From positions 4,278,001-4,342,000 of the forward strand of contig JADJQZ010000001.1 of the NCBI GenBank assembly GCA_016712465.1: a stretch of 64,000 bases of DNA. Direction: 5' to 3'. The notes under the pieces are model-generated. The model was not told the origin of the DNA. It did no database searches and saw nothing but the letters and a program-made list of their open reading frames with translations. Shown here piece after piece: positions 27,301 to 35,190 of this stretch. Source of the DNA: Candidatus Obscuribacter sp. GTDB lineage: Bacteria > Cyanobacteriota > Vampirovibrionia > Obscuribacterales > Obscuribacteraceae. Each line of letters begins with the position of its first letter. Position 1 is the first letter of the stretch. The translations under genes and the position numbers were made by a program.

Positions 27301-27388
27301 TGCCACCGGCTCAAACGAAGACATAGAGAAACTGCAATGGGAGCTTGCTCTCACCATCAAGGAGAGAAGACCATGCACGACCAAGTGA
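24386..27388 (+). CDS. very large polytopic membrane protein, unknown function
   Basis: A 1000-residue protein. An amphipathic N-terminus (~1-90) precedes roughly 20 hydrophobic segments spread over residues ~85-845. A final span (LIKLLIGTLVLAAGYSALA) is followed by a ~140-residue extracytoplasmic domain. Around residue 640, between spans, there is IAIHHESSTLIAGTALY; histidine/glutamate pairs inside a membrane protein can mark an intramembrane enzyme, but nothing decisive is seen. Ends 16 nt into the MFS gene. Not recognised as a transporter or glycosyltransferase family member. Confidence 0.7.
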   Translation: MNPFQIIATLRKLGNYLAGLFPFLAKIADFIAALLLKLPLVKSLGSFSRKLLERPFFNAVWKVLERFYWRTYSKDRLDLSQAPPQSLPVLRPVFQLCVFLLVLLPFAGSAAMRVPIETFSGFSGTVPAWSVWLWLITLPLAWSCLLIGTGLSNRPAFIATALGALYFLASNTLFLPRAWGNILLGLAVLLAFALCERRLNRAGTKNAVLATINAVLVGGAAGVEMTVMTPLRPGLTEYLHLPAAVGTIPIGLVVGIPLGVSLALLTLRWSWLPTKPTAIPGLRGTKSDSAMAVWFLTLLLLAFLLQGLYRSNLGQQAGALLSSLNLSNAYLWPVWYFIGIGIMHKLLGSSKVVAKALNTALPAKILNPLLLVGLILSLLFSTSDWLAYYFAGLAQGGSTGEALCRFFAYLYQLAGPYLFQNTMSRISTHWLALVLLAETVLVLALALAGKLSGAVLNRLFYWTALAALLVWEYAFQFSSFARSPIHSSWMLFLFGVWLLWLMHTVGWSMSMNSSRLWPSRGRLAIYAAIVSFCILEIHARVACQDFRVTNEIFLSMFRGVIEVGPPYYLYLFASRRITASGTQPISLKLIFSYFCLGAIASMAGNVLEKLASVHFQPTAFKELIAGQLDTFNNAGSINIAIHHESSTLIAGTALYVALLFIAKHRLKASTFGGAATTFALMAFAGGLAAFSHSLIDLPLPTDWRIVLAPTSQELTFNCNVLVTFAWAWLPALMLGLAGLYEEKQEETKPLFLKLAALPLAAAIAYCYGFHEEYLRMSGLLAPFIVAVLALPALLMVLTLRILEAGQTEESGPAEGKIDSGVLIKLLIGTLVLAAGYSALAPKVELQTVTLAETQTQVKLSKSFQEVQAGPSHYFERSASGSRNLFAFGTATGAADSLKMARSLLTRAAQSGTFPNLKPLSVTPWDRYQRGAVLLVYNYGPTDKPNLGLTALFPLSPGTAGEDNCPYEYYTILATGSNEDIEKLQWELALTIKERRPCTTK

Positions 27389-28677
27389 ACCAAGACAAAC
27401 TGATCGGGCGCATTTCCATAAGGCTACTTCCCTTTCTCTTTTTGCTCTACATAATCTCTTACCTGGATCGCATCAATCTTTCCTTTGCCGCGCTGCAAAT
27501 GAATCAAGAACTGCAGTTCTCCGATCAAGCCTTTGGTCTGGGGGCCGGTATTTTCTTCCTGGGCTACTGTCTTTTCGGTATCCCCAGTAACTTCATCATC
27601 GAAAAGCTCGGTCCCAGGCGCTGGATAAGCATCATCATGGTGGTATGGGGCATTGTCACAGTACTGATGTGCCAGGTCAGAGACCCGCTTTCCTTCGCCC
27701 TCATGCGCTTCCTTCTGGGAGCGGCAGAGGCGGGCTTTTTTCCGGGCATGCTGCTCTATCTCACATACTGGTTTCCCAGGCGCCATTACGGCACGGCCGT
27801 GGCCCGCTTCATGACGGCCATTCCGGCAGCCGGACTGCTGGGCAGCGCCGTTGCCGCCTATGCCTTATCGATACATGGCTTCTTGAACATCAGTGGTTGG
27901 AAATGGCTCTTCATCGTCACTGGCGGACCGGCCGTACTGATTGGACTTCTGATTCCCTTCCTGATGCCGGACCGCCCCCGACACGCAGCCTGGCTGAAAG
28001 AAGAGGAAGTGGACCTACTGGAGAGAATGCTCTCGGCGGAAGCAGCGCAAGCAACCCCGGACCAGCCTGCCGCAAAGGAGAGAAACGCCCTGCTCCTACC
28101 CGTGGTATGGCTCTTCGCTCTCATCTATTTCACATTGACCGTGAGCATGTACGGCTTCACCTTCTGGCTGCCGCAGATTATCAAAGCCTTCGAGAGTCAG
28201 CAATCCGATGTGACCACCTCTTTGCTGGCAGCTATTCCCGCCCTCTTTCAAGCAGCCGGCATGTTGCTTGTGGCCGGCAGTTCCGACCGCCGTAAAGAGC
28301 GAACCTTTCACCTGGCCTTTGCCAATTTGCTGACGTTTCTCGGACTGGTTTTGACCGGACTGGCACCACAGCCAGTTTTGAAGCTTGCCGGACTCTGTCT
28401 GTCGGCCTTTGGCATATGGGGCGCCGTCGGTCCCTTCTGGGCACTGACACGGCAGACCCTTAGCCAGAACAGTCAGGCCGCCGGTCTGGCTCTAATTAAC
28501 TCCGTCGGTAATCTCGGGGGTTTTGCCGGTCCCTACCTAATCGGTCTGATCAAGCAACATTCCCAGGGCAACTTTACCGCCTCTCTGCTCACTCTCGCCA
28601 GCGCGTCGGTATTTGCCACCATCCTTTTGCTTCTGCAAAGACAAAGGCAAAGCAAAGGCTCAGCAACGGCGACTTAG
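27373..28677 (+). CDS. MFS transporter, ACS (anion:cation symporter) type
   Basis: About 434 residues from ATG 27373, which follows GGAGAG; a longer frame to 27337 lies inside the upstream gene and is unlikely. The N-terminus IISYLDRINLSFAALQMN is the signature of the ACS family (tartrate, glucarate and 4-hydroxyphenylacetate permeases), supported by FGLGAGIFFLGYCLFGIPSN and RFLLGAAEAGFFPGMLLYL. About 12 spans. Probable substrate is an organic anion; which one is unknown. It overlaps the preceding membrane-protein gene by 16 nt, so it is translationally coupled. Confidence 0.88.
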   Translation: MHDQVNQDKLIGRISIRLLPFLFLLYIISYLDRINLSFAALQMNQELQFSDQAFGLGAGIFFLGYCLFGIPSNFIIEKLGPRRWISIIMVVWGIVTVLMCQVRDPLSFALMRFLLGAAEAGFFPGMLLYLTYWFPRRHYGTAVARFMTAIPAAGLLGSAVAAYALSIHGFLNISGWKWLFIVTGGPAVLIGLLIPFLMPDRPRHAAWLKEEEVDLLERMLSAEAAQATPDQPAAKERNALLLPVVWLFALIYFTLTVSMYGFTFWLPQIIKAFESQQSDVTTSLLAAIPALFQAAGMLLVAGSSDRRKERTFHLAFANLLTFLGLVLTGLAPQPVLKLAGLCLSAFGIWGAVGPFWALTRQTLSQNSQAAGLALINSVGNLGGFAGPYLIGLIKQHSQGNFTASLLTLASASVFATILLLLQRQRQSKGSATAT

Positions 28678-29249
28678 TTGAGGGAACGGCGGGCATGCAA
28701 TTCCCGCATCAAAGAATAATTGGTGCGCCCTAAAAGCAAGGTGACGTTGCGATCACCCAGTTGCACCCGCCTTTGATATTCGGTGGGATCGGCGGGGCTG
28801 TACTTCCAGATGGTGCGGCTACCGCCCGGCAGGTGGAAGACGTCTACTTGCACGGTGATAGCCATAGACTTGAGGGCAGCCTTGCCATCACCTTGAACGG
28901 TATTGGGAGTAGCCACAGTAGCCGGCGCCAGGAAAGAATTACCAGTAACGCGAATGGCCCTTTCGATAGGGTCTTCGATGGTGACCACCTTGATGGTCCA
29001 GTTGGTGGCCTTGTAGTTATGAGCAAGAGCACGCTGCACCGACTTGGCTGCTTCCAGATAATTCTGCTTGGAATAAACTTCCCTGGGATTGACGTCGGTG
29101 GGCGGACCGACCATGGCCGTCAGTTCCTTCAGGACAGTGATCTCCATCATGTTCTTGAGACGCGGAAAGAAGATCAAAAGGAAAAGCACCAGGCAGCCGG
29201 CCGGTACAAGTATTTTCTGATCTAAAAAATTTAGCTGGGAAAATTCCAT
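28674..29249 (-). CDS. hypothetical membrane-anchored protein
   Basis: About 191 residues from ATG 29249 (MEFSQLNFLD). One N-terminal span (LVPAGCLVLFLLIFFPRL) anchors a soluble domain with beta-rich stretches (TWKSMAITVQVDVFHLPGG-like region and YQRRVQLGDRNVTLLLGR). No family recognised. It is convergent with the MFS gene, overlapping by 4 nt at the 3' ends. Confidence 0.6.
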   Translation of the reverse strand: MEFSQLNFLDQKILVPAGCLVLFLLIFFPRLKNMMEITVLKELTAMVGPPTDVNPREVYSKQNYLEAAKSVQRALAHNYKATNWTIKVVTIEDPIERAIRVTGNSFLAPATVATPNTVQGDGKAALKSMAITVQVDVFHLPGGSRTIWKYSPADPTEYQRRVQLGDRNVTLLLGRTNYSLMRELHARRSLN

Positions 29250-29414
29250 AGTCGCCTTTAAGCCACAGTTCAAAGTCGTCAGTCAGGGGGTAGCACTGCA
29301 CTCAGATTCCACATACGTTATTCCCGGCCCGGCAATAACTTAAAAACCTTCCTGAATACAAGCTTTGAGCGCCTGATAAATCTTGGCGGCCAGGTCTGAG
29401 CCCAGACCATTAAA

Positions 29415-31136
29415 TCAGCGCAAACCTAATCCCCGAGCTGAATACCAGCCATCCCGCGAGCCGCCCCACCAGTTATTGACATAGAAGCGGTCGGTTTTGG
29501 GGTCGTAATCATCGATAGCCATGCAATGACCGGGCACAATATAGGCAACGCTGCCTCGATTCTTGAGGGCATCCACGATGTCCGCCTTCCTGGCGCCGCG
29601 CCCCATCCAATTATCGAGAATGCGCATATTCTGACCGCAGGCCAGACGGCTCACATAGTTGAGTTGATCATTGGTGGTGCCGCCATAATCATAGCCACGG
29701 GAGCGGTAACCGAGGGCGGCGATGGAAGCAAACTGGAAGATCTGATTGGAATAAGAACGGTTCCAACTGGGTTCGTAATTGAGTTGAGCCTCGCTCAGTT
29801 GAACCTTGACCCGTTCACCCCGGGTATTGACGCCCCTGGATGTGACATAGCCTTTGGTGCTGGCTTCTCTTAACCAGCGGGTCAACTCCTGGGGGCGGCG
29901 ACCGGCCAGGTTGGATTCCACCGAGTTGAGGGAGCAGGTGCCGATACTACCCTGGTTGATGTAACGCTTGGGATCGGCAAGCTCTTTCAAAGCGCTCTCC
30001 ACCAGTAAGCGCCGCTCCTGGGCGCCCACTACATTGGCCCGACCGCTCACCGAATCGGTAAAAATACGACTCAAATTCATGTACGAATCAGCCAGGTCAA
30101 GGTCCGAAGGAGCCATCCAGCCCCGCCGACTGAAACCATCCACCCGCCTCTCGAAACCATTCATCCAGCCCAGAATCGTGTTTTCATTCCCTTGAAAAAC
30201 CTTGTTGGCACTGGCTACCCGCAGAAACTCCTCCCGGGCCGCCTGCAGATCTCGGGCGGCTCCGTCACCCTCGTTGCGCGGTCCCATGAAAAACTTCTCG
30301 TTCAGCTCTTTGTAGGCCAAATCACCGTCTTGAGTCATCTGCAAGTCAGTGCGCCAGGTCGGTTTTAGATTTTGCCCGCCATCCTTGCCCTCTCCCTCCA
30401 CCTGGGTGTGAGTGACAAATTTCTCGCTCTCGCCCACGCGATCGGTATATTGCGTAACCACTTTACCCAGGGAGGTACGGTAGCGCTCCACCACTTGCTG
30501 GAGTTTGAGCGGCTGACTCTGGTCATAGTTGTAGATAACCTGGGAACCGTTGGGGCGATGAAGAGCAGTGACACGCTCCACGCTGCGACCATCGGCCAGA
30601 GTCACCTGTTCGTGCTCGACACGGCAGAAATCACTGCGCAAAGTAGAGGTTTTACCTTCGCCTGTTTTTAGAACAACAGAACCGAGACCGTCGCCTCTTT
30701 GCACCACGGTCAAAGCGGAAAGCTGCCCCTCCGAACGAAGAAGAGCAGCATCAATCTCGCATTCTGTGCCGCCTACCAGGGCTCGCACTTTCGCTACCTT
30801 AGCCTGCCCATTCTCATCGAAGACGACTTTGCCGCCTTGCTTCTCGTAATCGATAGAGAGGCTATTGCTACCGTTTTTGATACCACAGACCAGACCCTCC
30901 CGCAAAGTAAGAACCGCACCATCACCCTTGCGCAGTTCCACCGCCGCCCCTAAATCTTCCGGCAGGGGGCGGCTCTTCTCAGCAGCATCCATATTTCTCA
31001 AATGCCTCAGACCCTCCTCAAACATCGGCGCGGAGGTAAGCTCGCCAAGCACTGCTTCAGCAGGCTCCAGTCGCCTGTGCTTGAGGATCTGCGCCTCGCT
31101 TCTATCAGATTCAGGTTTGGTCACCGTGTTATCCAT
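29415..31136 (-). CDS. papain/calpain-like cysteine protease with long N-terminal region
   Basis: A 573-residue protein. The first ~380 residues are an unrecognised region of beta-hairpin-like repeats and charged helices. The C-terminal ~190 residues carry a recognisable papain-type active site in order: NQGSIGTCSLNSVE (Cys401), PGHCMAIDDYD (His537) and YVNNWWGG (Asn ~554). The QGxxGxC and NxWxG contexts match the papain/calpain superfamily. No signal peptide is visible. It lies 11 nt downstream of the Gly/Cys-tract protein gene, so the pair is one operon. Substrate unknown; the neighbour is the obvious candidate. Confidence 0.7.
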   Translation of the reverse strand: MDNTVTKPESDRSEAQILKHRRLEPAEAVLGELTSAPMFEEGLRHLRNMDAAEKSRPLPEDLGAAVELRKGDGAVLTLREGLVCGIKNGSNSLSIDYEKQGGKVVFDENGQAKVAKVRALVGGTECEIDAALLRSEGQLSALTVVQRGDGLGSVVLKTGEGKTSTLRSDFCRVEHEQVTLADGRSVERVTALHRPNGSQVIYNYDQSQPLKLQQVVERYRTSLGKVVTQYTDRVGESEKFVTHTQVEGEGKDGGQNLKPTWRTDLQMTQDGDLAYKELNEKFFMGPRNEGDGAARDLQAAREEFLRVASANKVFQGNENTILGWMNGFERRVDGFSRRGWMAPSDLDLADSYMNLSRIFTDSVSGRANVVGAQERRLLVESALKELADPKRYINQGSIGTCSLNSVESNLAGRRPQELTRWLREASTKGYVTSRGVNTRGERVKVQLSEAQLNYEPSWNRSYSNQIFQFASIAALGYRSRGYDYGGTTNDQLNYVSRLACGQNMRILDNWMGRGARKADIVDALKNRGSVAYIVPGHCMAIDDYDPKTDRFYVNNWWGGSRDGWYSARGLGLR

Positions 31137-31147
31137 GAGTCACTCAA

Positions 31148-32587
31148 CTACTTCTGCGGCAAGATGGAAAAGCCTTCCAGGGGCTTCACTTTCGGAACCG
31201 GCGCCCGCTGCAGGTCGGCTATCAGACTGGCGGCATTATCGGGCGAAAGCTTGGAGAGATCGGCGTCGCCACCGGCACTGGTATCATATTTCTTGGCGCT
31301 CTCCAGCATCTGAGAACGCCTTATAGCGCCTTCCAGGTTACTGTTGTTGTCGAACATGGCATGTACGTCGGCGGGATTAGCTTTGCCGCTCTCGGCACGC
31401 TCGGCAAAATTGGCAAAAGTGCCGGCAAAAGCTTCCAGGGCGGCAGGATTGTTAGCCGTCTTCTCGAAGCCGGCGGCAAAATCGTTTATGGCTTTAGAGC
31501 CTTCCTTGTCTCCCTGTTTGTCTAGAGCCGAGGCTCTCTTGCCCATTTTCTCCTGGATTTCCTTGGCATGTTTGGCCATGTATGCAGCCAACTTCTTGGG
31601 GTCCCAGGGAGGCGGTCCCATTTCTTCCATGAAGCCGTCAGGCATCACATCGGCCATCCAGTTACTGTACTTGACCGGATTCATATCGGTCAGTTTGCCG
31701 GCCAGTTCGCTGAAGCGGCCATTGTTAGTGACATCTGTGCGGCGATCGTTGATGCTCTTGTCGGTATTATCGGTTACATCGGTTTCCGGCAGTTCACCGC
31801 CACCACCACCGCCGCCTCCTCCACCGCCTCTGTCGCAGCCGCCGCCGCCACCACCACCGCCGTCACAGCCACCGCCTCCGCCGCCCAAATCCGACTGTCC
31901 GTCCGGCAAGGTCTTATCCACGGGTGCCTTCTCAAACTTATCCCGGAAGCCGTCTCTGAACTCGGAAGACACCAGGTCTTCCCCGCTTGCCCCCTTAGCC
32001 ACATTCAAACGAGGCAGAACATCAGGGCTCTGGGCCTTGATCATGGCACCCAGGTCGGTCAGAGCTTTCTCGGTTATCTTGCTGTCGGCCCCGGCTTCTA
32101 CCTGCACGTTGTATTCCTTCAAGGTCTTGCCGCTCAGCCCTTGAGCCAGGCTGACGGTGCCGTCTTTACCTACAAGGATATCGGCATTACCGCTCTGGGG
32201 ACCGACATTGATGCGAGGCGACTCTCCCGTACCAAGTTGAGCGCGATCGGAAGTAATGGCGGGCAATTTGTCGGAAGTTTGATAACGCACCAGATTGTCC
32301 GACTTGAAGTGGGCACTATCCACGGCTACCCGGGTCTCCACCTCAGGCTTGACGACACTGGGGGTGTCGGTGGCAACCGTCGAAACGGTCTTGCCCGTGT
32401 CGTAGCCTGGCAGGGGCGCAAAATCGAGGGTGCCTCCGGCAGGGGAAACCGCACCGGCACTGACCATGCTGGTTTCAAAAGTGGCAGGCATGCTATAGGC
32501 GGCATCGGAGACGCTGGTCAGGGAAAGGTCGCTGACTGCGCCTGCACTTGAAAATTGGCTTTCGCCCACGGAGAAATTTTCACTCAT
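31148..32587 (-). CDS. modular protein with Gly/Cys tract, operon partner of cysteine protease
   Basis: About 479 residues from ATG 32587 (MSENFSVG); an in-frame ATG at 32608 is less well placed. The N-terminal ~230 residues are Ser/Thr/Val-rich and possibly disordered. A 30-residue tract then consists almost only of glycine, broken by two Cys-Asp pairs (GGCDGG and GGCDRGG). The C-terminal ~210 residues are helical and hydrophilic. There is no signal peptide. It is co-transcribed with the papain-like protease. It may be a substrate, a scaffold or an exported structural protein; this is not recognised from any known family. Confidence 0.6.
   Translation of the reverse strand: MSENFSVGESQFSSAGAVSDLSLTSVSDAAYSMPATFETSMVSAGAVSPAGGTLDFAPLPGYDTGKTVSTVATDTPSVVKPEVETRVAVDSAHFKSDNLVRYQTSDKLPAITSDRAQLGTGESPRINVGPQSGNADILVGKDGTVSLAQGLSGKTLKEYNVQVEAGADSKITEKALTDLGAMIKAQSPDVLPRLNVAKGASGEDLVSSEFRDGFRDKFEKAPVDKTLPDGQSDLGGGGGGCDGGGGGGGGCDRGGGGGGGGGGGELPETDVTDNTDKSINDRRTDVTNNGRFSELAGKLTDMNPVKYSNWMADVMPDGFMEEMGPPPWDPKKLAAYMAKHAKEIQEKMGKRASALDKQGDKEGSKAINDFAAGFEKTANNPAALEAFAGTFANFAERAESGKANPADVHAMFDNNSNLEGAIRRSQMLESAKKYDTSAGGDADLSKLSPDNAASLIADLQRAPVPKVKPLEGFSILPQK
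31796..31885 (-). repeat. poly-glycine/cysteine coding tract
   Basis: Thirty codons of which 25 are glycine (GGC/GGT), with two CD pairs spaced 10 residues apart. The plus strand appears as a CCGCCACCACC-type run. Such tracts slip easily during replication, so length may vary between strains. Confidence 0.85.
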
Positions 32588-32697
32588 AGAATTCTTGACT
32601 CCAGTCATTGAGAACTTTTGCGGTCAGCTAGCGCCGACCAGGGTGCTAAGCAAGCGCAGCGGGCGCCTTTCGCATCCTTAGACTAGGAGCCAATAGT

Positions 32698-32712
32698 TGC
32701 AACTTTGTTGCA
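32698..32712. promoter_or_regulatory. inverted repeat in a divergent intergenic region
   Basis: TGCAAC-TTT-GTTGCA is a perfect 6+6 palindrome with a 3-nt centre. It sits between the Gly/Cys protein operon (minus) and the tandem kinase operon (plus). It is a plausible regulator binding site or short hairpin; no promoter was clearly assigned. Confidence 0.3.
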
Positions 32713-32852
32713 GGCACCCCCGTAGTTTCCCCACTAGCGGGCAATTCCGCCCCTCCGGCAAGCAACCTGACAACTTCACACTTGCCGCCAGAAACTAGGG
32801 TTTTTGCTCCGGAAAGCGCTAAAATGAAAAACCCTCTCAGATCGTTTCCAAA

Positions 32853-35186
32853 ATGAATTCCGATAGACCCGACGGACAGGGACAGTTTCGCCGTGGCGAT
32901 GGTCCAAATGAGCAAGACCGCACCGTTATGGCCGGCGGCGGTGCGGACGGCAGCGGCTACCTGAGCGCCGGTGCCACCATAGACGGTACTTACAAAGTGC
33001 TCTCCTTTCTGGGCGCCGGTGCCGCCGGTCAGGTCTACAAGGTCGAACACATAATCATGGGCAAGACCTATGCCCTGAAAATTCTCATGGGCACGGAAGT
33101 GAGCCCCATTGCCCTGCAGCGGTTCAAGACCGAGATCCAGGTAATCTCCAGGCTCTCGCACCCCAACGTAGTACAAGTGCACAATAGCGGCGTGCATAAC
33201 GGTAGCATGCCCTATTACGTCATGGACCTCATCGAAGGGGCCACTCTGGCCGATATGATCGAAGCCAGCCGTAAACAGGGTTTACCGTTACTAGAAACCC
33301 TGGATATGTTCGCGGCCGTAGCCCATGCCCTGGCTGCCGCCCATGAAAAGAACATTGTGCACAGGGACATAAAACCCGGCAACATTGTCTTATCCAATGA
33401 CACGGCTCCCATTGGCGACCGGGTGAAAGTGGTGGATTTCGGCATCGCCAAACTGACCGGCCGCGATAACGGTCAAGCCCTGACCAGCAAGGGGGAAATC
33501 TTTGGCAGCCCGCTCTACATGAGCCCCGAGCAGTGTATGGGCGGAAGAATCGACGCCCGCTCGGACATCTATTCCCTTGGTTGCACACTCTTTGAAGCCC
33601 TGACGGGCAGCCCGCCGTTCCAGGGCAAAAACATTGTGGAAACATTCACCTTACACATGGAAGCGCCGCCGCCCAGGCTCTCAGACCGGCAACCGGGGCG
33701 CAAGTACCCAGCCGCCCTGGAAGAGCTGATTTCACAACTCTTGGAAAAACTGCCCGATGATCGCTGCCAGAACATGCTGCAGGTTGTAGAAATTCTGGAA
33801 ACCATCAGGGAAGAAGCAAGCCCTAAAAAGGACCAGGCTATGCAGAGCCAGACCAAGCGCATTCGCAGACCGGCAGCCAAACCTGTCACTGTGGAAGAAC
33901 AGAAGCCCCTGAAAGCGGTGGTAATTCTCTCGGTGGGGCTAGTGCTGGGCACCGCCTTGACAGGGCTGATTTTGCTCAAAAGCGACCTCCTGCCCTGGGC
34001 AAAGAAAAGCACCGGCGCCGTACCTTTGGGCAGTGGTGCCATTGAGCACGACATAACAATCGTAGACGCCAGCAGTCGCCTAGTGGAAACTGCCAAACGG
34101 GAGAAGGAAAGTGCCCTCTCCGGCACCGGCAGCCGCTCAGAAAAAACGTCGTCAGCTCTTAGCGAGGACAAAATCACTCCCGGTTGTTTCTACACCGGAA
34201 TCATCAAGCAATATGGCACCACCTTCGATCACTATAAGTTTCCCAACAAGAAATCGGCCGGCTTCGTAAGCTACCGCGAAGTAATTGATACCAGAGGAAC
34301 GGTCACAAAAGAAACTAGCCCCTCACAAGAGAATGGTGAGCGTCTGGCAGGCGGCATTGATGACATTTCTTTGTTTACAAAGATAGTCGACGACAACGCC
34401 AAAAGTTCCAAGGCCAGCGCCATTATCAAAGAATCAATGGACGTCCCGCCGGGCTCCAAAATGTTTTATACACCCCTGCGCATAGCCCTGGAAAACCCCG
34501 GCTATATGACTGGTTTTCGCAAACAAGACATAACCGGACTCTCCCTGGCCGGGGTTAAAAAGAATGTAGACAAACTACTCTCTACTGCCGCCAATTACTT
34601 TATAAATCTGGAGGCCATCGACCTGGAAAACAGTGCTGCCGATGACCGAGCGGTGGAAACACTTAACAAATTGCCCAAGCTGGTTTATCTAAAAACCGCC
34701 GGCTCTAAGGTGAGCCCGAAAGCACTGGCGAAGCTTACTTGCCTGCCTCATCTATTCACCTTCTCGCTCTCCCACCTGGGTCGCGAGAGTGGAACCATTT
34801 TGACCAAACTGCAAAGCTCAAACAAAGTTCTCAATGAGCTGGAAATCTCCGATAGTCCCATACACAAAGCGGAACTGGCAGTGCTTGTTTCAATTCCTTC
34901 CCTCAAGACACTGGTGCTGAGAAACACCCAGACTAAGGCTAAAGATCTGGAAGCTCTGCAACATTACAGGGGTTCCCTTAAGGTCCTTAACTGTACGGTC
35001 GAACCGGAAGCAAGCGCCGAAATTCTAACGCAAATGCCGTTAGCCTATGCTCAGCTTGGCAACAAGAAATGGAATGAGGAAACCAATTCTAAAGTCTTAA
35101 ACATTCTGGCCAAGCGCTTCACAAGAAGATACTGCAGCATCGAAGTGGAAACAGGCGCAGAAAACCCAGCCCTATACAGAGAATGA
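32853..35186 (+). CDS. transmembrane Ser/Thr protein kinase with LRR-like tail (first of two)
   Basis: A 777-residue protein. The PknB-type kinase domain is complete: GAGAAGQV (54-61), Lys76 in ALKIL, HRDIKPGN (Asp172), DFG (195-197) and SPEQ (224-227). A Pro/Lys linker leads to one membrane span (~354-375, VVILSVGLVLGTALTGLILL). The ~400-residue extracytoplasmic part ends in degenerate leucine-rich repeats (NKLPKLVYLKTAGSKV and following). The kinase domain is cytosolic and the LRR part is probably the sensor. A near-duplicate kinase follows after 4 nt. Confidence 0.9.
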   Translation: MNSDRPDGQGQFRRGDGPNEQDRTVMAGGGADGSGYLSAGATIDGTYKVLSFLGAGAAGQVYKVEHIIMGKTYALKILMGTEVSPIALQRFKTEIQVISRLSHPNVVQVHNSGVHNGSMPYYVMDLIEGATLADMIEASRKQGLPLLETLDMFAAVAHALAAAHEKNIVHRDIKPGNIVLSNDTAPIGDRVKVVDFGIAKLTGRDNGQALTSKGEIFGSPLYMSPEQCMGGRIDARSDIYSLGCTLFEALTGSPPFQGKNIVETFTLHMEAPPPRLSDRQPGRKYPAALEELISQLLEKLPDDRCQNMLQVVEILETIREEASPKKDQAMQSQTKRIRRPAAKPVTVEEQKPLKAVVILSVGLVLGTALTGLILLKSDLLPWAKKSTGAVPLGSGAIEHDITIVDASSRLVETAKREKESALSGTGSRSEKTSSALSEDKITPGCFYTGIIKQYGTTFDHYKFPNKKSAGFVSYREVIDTRGTVTKETSPSQENGERLAGGIDDISLFTKIVDDNAKSSKASAIIKESMDVPPGSKMFYTPLRIALENPGYMTGFRKQDITGLSLAGVKKNVDKLLSTAANYFINLEAIDLENSAADDRAVETLNKLPKLVYLKTAGSKVSPKALAKLTCLPHLFTFSLSHLGRESGTILTKLQSSNKVLNELEISDSPIHKAELAVLVSIPSLKTLVLRNTQTKAKDLEALQHYRGSLKVLNCTVEPEASAEILTQMPLAYAQLGNKKWNEETNSKVLNILAKRFTRRYCSIEVETGAENPALYRE

Positions 35187-35190
35187 TGCC

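Noticed and set aside
31344..32144. Long plus-strand frame with many prolines
   Set aside because: Antisense of the Gly/Cys-tract protein gene; composition is explained by the complementary glycine codons.
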